Shown: one piece after another, positions 58,691 to 64,000 of the stretch
How positions within the stretch are numbered: the first letter of the stretch is position 1
How the letters are laid out: each line of letters starts with the position of its first letter
DNA from: Tuctoria greenei
Lineage: Eukaryota; Streptophyta; Magnoliopsida; Poales; Poaceae
Direction of reading: 5' to 3'
Assembly (NCBI GenBank): GCA_036927565.1
Contig: JAYESD010000009.1
Span: 151,240,929-151,304,928 of the forward strand
Length of the DNA stretch: 64,000 bases
Translations under genes and position numbers: made by a program
The notes under the pieces: model-generated
Database searches by the model: none
Seen by the model: only the letters and a program-made list of their open reading frames with translations
What the model was told of the DNA's origin: nothing

Positions 58691-60741
58691 AGATGTGCGC
58701 AACGTCGAAAACCAGTTTCTCGGTTCTGTAGTTCTCCCGGGTCCCGAAGGTCACTGGAAGTGTAATGGGACCAAGAGGAGTAATGGTTCCCGGACCTACT
58801 CCGGAGAAAGGTCGGGATGGGCGAAGGTCCGAAGGCCAGAGCTGAAGCTTAACGAAAGCTTTGAAGCTTATGAGGTTTAACCCGGAACCTCCGTCCACCA
58901 TTACATGGTGCATTTGGATATTGTTAATGGTGGGTGACACGATCAACGGGAGTTGACCAGCCCCGATCATATTTCGGGGGCAGTGTGAAGCATCAAAAAT
59001 GATGGGTGTATCCATCCACTTCTGATGTGGTTCGGCCTTAGCAGCGGGAGCTACCGTGGTTATGTCCCACCGCATTGTCTTGAGGATGCGGCGAGAGGTG
59101 ATGTCCCAAGAACCACCATAGATGGTGTTCAAGGTCTTCCGACGTTCGTTGTCAGAAACATCGGAGTCGTCGACAGTGTTGTAGATGGCTTTCAAGACCT
59201 TGTTGGGGTCCTGGAAACCTAGCTCCTCTTTGGTCGGAGCTTCTTGACTTTTTATTTTCCTCCCCTTTGACGAAAAGGAGCTTCCTCCCGGCACTTATTG
59301 TAGCGCTCGGCAAGGTTCTGGACCTCCCAACACTCTTCCAAGCTGTGTCGGTTCATATTGTGAATTGGACACCATGCTTTGGAACTGTTGTCGTCCTTTG
59401 ATGAAGGTCGAGATCGCTTCTCGGGGTGTGGCCCCCGGCTTCCAGGAGCTGCAGCAGCAGCAGCAGCTGTAGCACCGGCCGACAGCTTCTTTTTGCCGTT
59501 GGACTTCTTTTTCTTCTTGCCACTACCTGAGGTAGTGGCTTTAGTTTTGGAGGACATCTGGTTGGCCTCCAGAGCTTGCTTAGAGTGCATTTCACGGCCC
59601 TCCGTAGCTCTAGCACATTTGTCGGCAAGGCTAAAGAGTTCCGTGACGCTGGTAACTTCATTAATGGCCAGCTTCTCTAGCATCTTCTTATCTCGAACAC
59701 AATGTCTGAATGCAATGATAACAGAGGAGCTCGAGATTGAAGGAATGGTATTTCGTACCTGAGAGAACCGCTGGATGAAGGACCGTAGCAATTCCCCCGA
59801 TGTTTGCTTTATAGCAAATAGGTCCAATTTAGTGTCGGGCCGGGTGTAAGAGCTCCCGAAGTTGGCAGTGAATTGCTGGCATAGCTCTGCCCAACTATTA
59901 ATGGGGTCGGGTGGAAGACTCATGAACCAGGACCTTGCAGTCCCAAATAAAGCCACCGGGAAGCAATTGGCCATTACAGCCTCATCACCCCCCTCTGCCA
60001 GTATGGCAGTAGAGTAGATTTGAAGAAATTCAGTGGGGTTGACAGTCCTGTCGAATTTCTCTAGTAAGTGGGGCTGAAACTTCCGTGGCCACCTGACCAT
60101 ACGTAAGTGTATGGCCGAACAACCTCCTCCTACTCCCTGAGGAGCGGGGTTGTCCCGAGCTTCTCGTCTCTCACGAGCACGCTCAATATGAACACGACCG
60201 TCCTGCTGCTGGTAACGGCGATCCAGTTCTGACTGCAGGTCATAAGTTGGAATCCTAGTAATTGTGTGGGTGTGTCGTGCCCCGAGAGGCAACGAAGTCA
60301 CCTATTGGGAGGCAGCACGTCTCTTTTGTTGAGAGGCTTGTGGACCAAGTCAGCTGGACAAGGCCCGTCGTTGTGAAGGTGCTCGCCCCGAAGGGAGAGG
60401 ACCTTGGTTGCTGATGCCTGTAGCCGCATCTGCGATTAGATGTTCAACATCAGCCCTCCACTACTCCATAGCATCATGGGGTGCACCTGGAGGTGGTGGA
60501 CGCTGTAGAAGAGCTCGAGCAGCAATGAGCGCGTGCTCGGGGTTATTGTTTGTCGATGCAGTGATCGATGCAGATGCTCCATCTTGTTGACCAGCATTGT
60601 TTGTTGGAACAATGGTGGCTGTGGTGCCACAGCACCTGCTGGAACAATGGCACCTGCTGGTTGTTGGATGTTGGAGGCATTGCCCCCGGTAGGTTGTCCA
60701 GCGTGGTTGCCATTGGAGGATCCAACAACTGAATTCACCAT
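58690..60741 (-). pseudogene. Gypsy gag and aspartic protease
   Basis: The gag starts at ATG 60741 (MVNSVVGSSNGNHAGQP), with a frame change near 60600 and a stop near 60302. The main gag frame (60301-59252) has FPVALFGTARSWFMSLPPDP, WAELCQQFTANF (Retrotrans_gag domain), Lys- and Ala-rich stretches and a CPIHNMNRHSLEECW zinc-knuckle-like segment. The protease frame (from 59294, overlapping gag by about 40 bases in another frame) has MVDGGSGLNLISFKAF, the D-G-G form of the retroviral-type active site. It breaks off after VFDVAHI at about 58690. Confidence 0.85.
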
Positions 60742-60788
60742 CTTGCGATCTCGAGATTTTAGTGCGCACCTACATGGTGCGCCAAATG

Positions 60789-61642
60789 TCAAAGTGTTTG
60801 ATACGACACTTCCCCCGAACCCGCTAAAAAGCAGACCTCAGAGGTTATTTTACGGTTGGGGAATGCAAAGATCAAGATCAAGATGGTGAGCTCAGAGATT
60901 TACGTGGTTCGGGCCGCCTGAGTGTGACACCCTACTCCACGGGGTTTGTGTTGTTGTATTGCGAGTTGGTCGGCTGGGATCAGATTGAATCCGCCTGTAT
61001 CAGATCGTCCCCTGATGTTCGTGGGGTGCAACCCTTTTATAGTTCTAAGGACTGACCTTTACAAAGCTTGTCTGGCCCAACATGTGGCCCTGGCATGTTT
61101 AATGACCTAATACACTATCTAAAGTGTATTAAGTATAATTAGTTGTGTGATAACGTGCCTTAATGGCTGTGTTACCTCTATTAACAATGCACTGATCGTG
61201 TGTCATTAATACAACATTAATGACACGTTATCAGGCCTTGTAACTGTTGCTTTAACCGTCTTTGAATGTTTGTAATGGACGTGATCTGCTTGTATTTCTG
61301 TTGGCGATGAAGGTCCGGCGGCTCCACACGTGGCAGATCCGGAGCCTTCCCTTGCGGGAGGGTAGGATCGCGGTCGCTGTATACGTGTTGGTACCGTAGC
61401 TCCTCTCTGACAGGAGCTAGGTCCGAGGCTGTTGTACACGTGTAGTCGTCGGAGCTTCCCATGGTTGGGAGTTTAGTTCTGGTCTTCTTTTACACGTGTT
61501 TACCCGGGAGCCAGCCATGTGAGGGGAGCGGGTCCGGTGGAACCTGACATGTGGGACCTGCAACGGCCTTCGACTCTGACGGGTGGAACTTTCTTGCACT
61601 TCTTGCGGTATCACGGGGTACCCGGTACGTAGGGTACCGGCA
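60789..61642 (-). repeat. Gypsy LTR, inner copy
   Basis: Plus strand reads TGTCAAAGTG to GGTACCGGCA. TATA motif (minus CTATAAAAGGG) at about 61033. Clearly similar to the outer LTR over its whole length but visibly diverged. Confidence 0.85.
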
Positions 61643-61848
61643 GACGCAGATGCCCCATCTTGTTGACCAGCGTTGTTTGCCGGAACAGATGGTGCTATAG
61701 TGCCTGCTGGAACAATGGCACCTGCTGGCTGTGGCGCATTGAGAGTATTGCCACTAGCGGGTTGTTCAGCTCGATTGCCATTGGAGGATCCTGCAGCGGA
61801 ATTCACCATCTTGTGATCTCGGGACCGCCCCCTTCCTAGCGCGCCAAA

Positions 61849-62701
61849 TGTCGATGCGTAGCAACGACACTTCCCCCGATACTACTCGAGTGTAGCCCGC
61901 AGAGGTTCTTGTTATGGTTGGGGTACGTAGAGATCAAGATCAAGATGGCGAAATAAGAGATTTACGTGGTTCGGGCCGCCTGAGCGTAATACCCTACTCC
62001 ACGGGGTTGGTGTTGTTGTATTGTATGAGTCTGTTCTCTAGTATATGGGTTAGCCTAGATCAGATCATATGTCCCTGGGTTCATGTGGCACAACCCTTTT
62101 ATAGTTTTAAGGACTGACCGTTACATCATTCACCTGGCCCGACATGTGGCTCTGGTGTATTAAATTGCCTAATACACTGTCTACGGGTATTAAGCATGGT
62201 TAATAGTGTAGTAATGTGCCTTAATGGCTGCATTACCTCTATTAACAGTGCTCTGATCGCGTGTTATTAATATAGCATTATCGACACGTAATCAAATCTT
62301 GTAACGGCCGCTTTGATTGTCACTTGAATGAACGCGCTAAAGGAGATCTACCAGTGTATACGTTGATGAAGGTTCAGAGGCTCCACACGTGGTAGCTCCG
62401 GAGCTTTCCCTTGCGGGAGGGTAGGTCCGGAGCTGCTGTACACGTGCCGCCGCCGGAGCTCCTCTCTGCTTGGGGTTAGGTGCGGGGTCGTTGTACACGT
62501 GTCATCACCGAAGCTTTCCTTCATTGGGGGCTTAGTTTTGGTTTTCCTTTACACTTTTTTACCCAGGAGCTACCCATATGAGGGGAGCGGATCCGGTGCA
62601 ATGTGACATGTGGGACCTCAGGAGACCTTCAATTCTAACAGGTAGAACTCCCTTGTACTCTTCACGGTACTGAGGGGTACCTGGTACGCAGGGTACCGAC
62701 A
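61849..62701 (-). repeat. Gypsy LTR, outer copy
   Basis: Plus strand reads TGTCGATGCG to GGTACCGACA. The next five bases (ATATT) would be the right target duplication. The gag start fragment at 61643-61848 (MVNSAAGSSNGNRAEQP) lies between the two LTRs. Confidence 0.88.
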
Positions 62702-63193
62702 ATATTCTTTCTTATGGTGCTTTGACCTACTGAGTCTTTACGTCCCGGGTGAAAATTGTAAATCCTACTTTCCTAGATTTTAACTAGCAATGGTTGCATT
62801 AACCATTACCTTGTTGAAGGGTGTTGTGTAGACGTGTCAACTTCCTTCTGGGTGAAAACCATGATCAGTAGGCAGGATCAGGCGAGATGGTGTGTGCGTT
62901 GTTTCCTTTCTGAAGGTTTCGATATTGGAGGAACTTTTTAAAAGAATGAGTGTTGTCAATGGTGGTGGATCGTTTACTGCTGCTAGACTATAAGCGTTTA
63001 TGGGATAAATTTTTTATTTCTTTTCTTTGGGTTGCATGCATCCCTAGTGTCTCTATTGTCATTATATTGCTCAGAGGTCAGTTTACTTGATATCTTCTTG
63101 ATATTGATATGTGTCATTTATGAAAAAACTGTGGAGGGTTATTGATGCATGTGAAGTTTTTATTTTGATTTTTATGTTCTCTGTCCCATGCAG
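62702..63193 (+). other. Intron sequence before exon 2 of WD40 copy 2
   Basis: No transposon signature. It ends in the acceptor CCCATGCAG before exon 2. Confidence 0.5.
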
Positions 63194-63631
63194 GAAGGGC
63201 TTCTTACGGTAACTCTGCCATTGGTGACAAGATCAATTAAATGGATCATTCCAGCAAATGATTTTATTTTTGTAATTAATTGGTATGGGTATTTCGTTGC
63301 GTTTCATCGTACTGCTAATACTCCTACTGCCCCATATAGTAAGTTTTATTTCTTACGTAAGAATATTTCTAATATATATGTATGTTTCCCATATCCTTGC
63401 ATCAATTACATATTGGATTTGTTGACAGAAAAGAATGGGTATACGTGGTACTTCGACTATGGTGAACACATGATGGGATTATTATACAATAAAATCAATG
63501 ACCCTATCATTACATTTTCTACTTCTAAAATAGTAAGGAGGAGCAAGTACAGGATGAGAGCAATTCCACTGGAGTAAGAAACCAATCATTTGTTTTCCCT
63601 GTATTATTTATTGTCAACACAGTTGTGTAAG

Positions 63632-63690
63632 GGAGAGAGAGTGTGTGTGTATGTGTGTGTCTTATATATATATATATATATATATATTAA
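63632..63690. repeat. GA/TG/TA microsatellite
   Basis: GAGAGAGAG, TGTGTGTG and about twelve TA units in sequence, within an intron of WD40 copy 2. Confidence 0.95.
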
Positions 63691-64000
63691 GAAACATCTA
63701 TCATGTCTTTTTGTTGTTTCATATTTGCTAAAACTGCATTGATGTATGTTAATTAGAGTAATCACTCTTTACTTTACAGTAAAAGTAGCATACCTAGTTT
63801 CTCCCTTATTATCTGGACTGACGTATGATTCCATGCTTTTCAATTGTTGTTCTTGTACAAGCCTTAGAAGATGTGATGACTGGGGCAGTGGGACTCTGGT
63901 ATTTGGATCGTCGACGAATAATATTTCATTCTTGGATGATTGCAACGGTTTTGCAATAATTGCTTTGGACCAAGCAGATGGACAGTAAGTGATAACTACA

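Larger units (their letters stand above)
58690..62701 (-). mobile_element. Truncated Gypsy retrotransposon with two LTR copies
   Basis: Minus-strand order: LTR (62701-61849), primer-site region, gag start fragment (61848-61643), second LTR (61642-60789), primer-site region, gag, aspartic protease, then truncation. Both LTRs are about 854 bp, have TG...CA ends and carry CTATAAAAGGG as TATA box. Reverse transcriptase, RNase H, integrase and the 3' LTR are missing. Confidence 0.85.
49079..63984 (+). pseudogene. WD40-type host gene, copy 2 (continues past the window), exon 1 stop
   Basis: Exons: 49079-49315, 63194-63338, 63429-63573 and 63862-63984, in the same phases as the first four exons of copy 1. 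Exon 1 shares HKLI/RKLI, EIGGLSG and TFCAEKFRRF-like FCAEKFRHF with copy 1; exon 2 shares ANDFIFVI; exon 3 shares the YNKIND and RAIPLE motifs. A TGA at 49181-49183 (codon 35) interrupts exon 1 where copy 1 has an arginine codon. A downstream start or read-through would be needed for function. Intron 1 is 13.9 kb and holds a LINE tail, element B, composite C2 and a Gypsy element. The remaining exons lie beyond 64000. Confidence 0.75.

Overview
This window is plant nuclear DNA, most likely from a grass and perhaps a panicoid. The evidence is spliced genes with GT-AG introns, families typical of grass genomes (CACTA/En-Spm elements, Copia, Gypsy, L1-type LINEs and a grass-type F-box gene) and a very high load of nested transposons. 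I see no rRNA, tRNA, CRISPR array or prokaryotic operon.

Only one host gene family is visible. It is a tandem pair of WD40-type genes on the + strand. Copy 1 (13707-19211) has eight exons that join in frame into 469 residues. Copy 2 (49079 to beyond the right edge) has the same exon plan, but an in-frame TGA in exon 1 and a first intron of nearly 14 kb filled with transposons. LINE pieces sit in intron 1 of copy 1, and a LINE tail sits in intron 1 of copy 2.

Transposon layout, left to right: 1-3612, right end of a CACTA element with a Transposase_24/Ulp1-protease gene; 3878-12731, a minus-strand CACTA (C1) joined to a Copia fragment; 12735-13198, an end fragment of a second CACTA family with GCGACGGC repeats; 19682-48348, a very large CACTA composite; 50274-53009, a deletion derivative (B) of the GCGACGGC family; 53010-58690, a second copy (C2) of the Copia+CACTA composite; 58690-62701, a truncated Gypsy element with two LTRs.

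The 19682-48348 composite is the most interesting object. Its two ends are matching inverted termini flanked by the same TGA trinucleotide. The left half carries, on the - strand, a tnp2 transposase gene (one frameshift, two stops) and about 140 bp downstream an apparently intact five-exon SUMO-conjugating E2 (UBC9/SCE1-like) gene. The right half carries, on the + strand, a Transposase_24 gene fused to a Ulp1-type (SUMO-protease-like) domain. The middle is an array of palindromic CAGGCGGTT repeats containing a captured F-box gene and two copies of an unknown acidic/proline-rich gene. One of those copies is split by a complete 10.1-kb CACTA element (A, 30874-41006, TCA target duplication). The transposon therefore appears to carry both a SUMO-conjugating and a SUMO-deconjugating type of protein, with the E2 being the best preserved of its recognisable genes.
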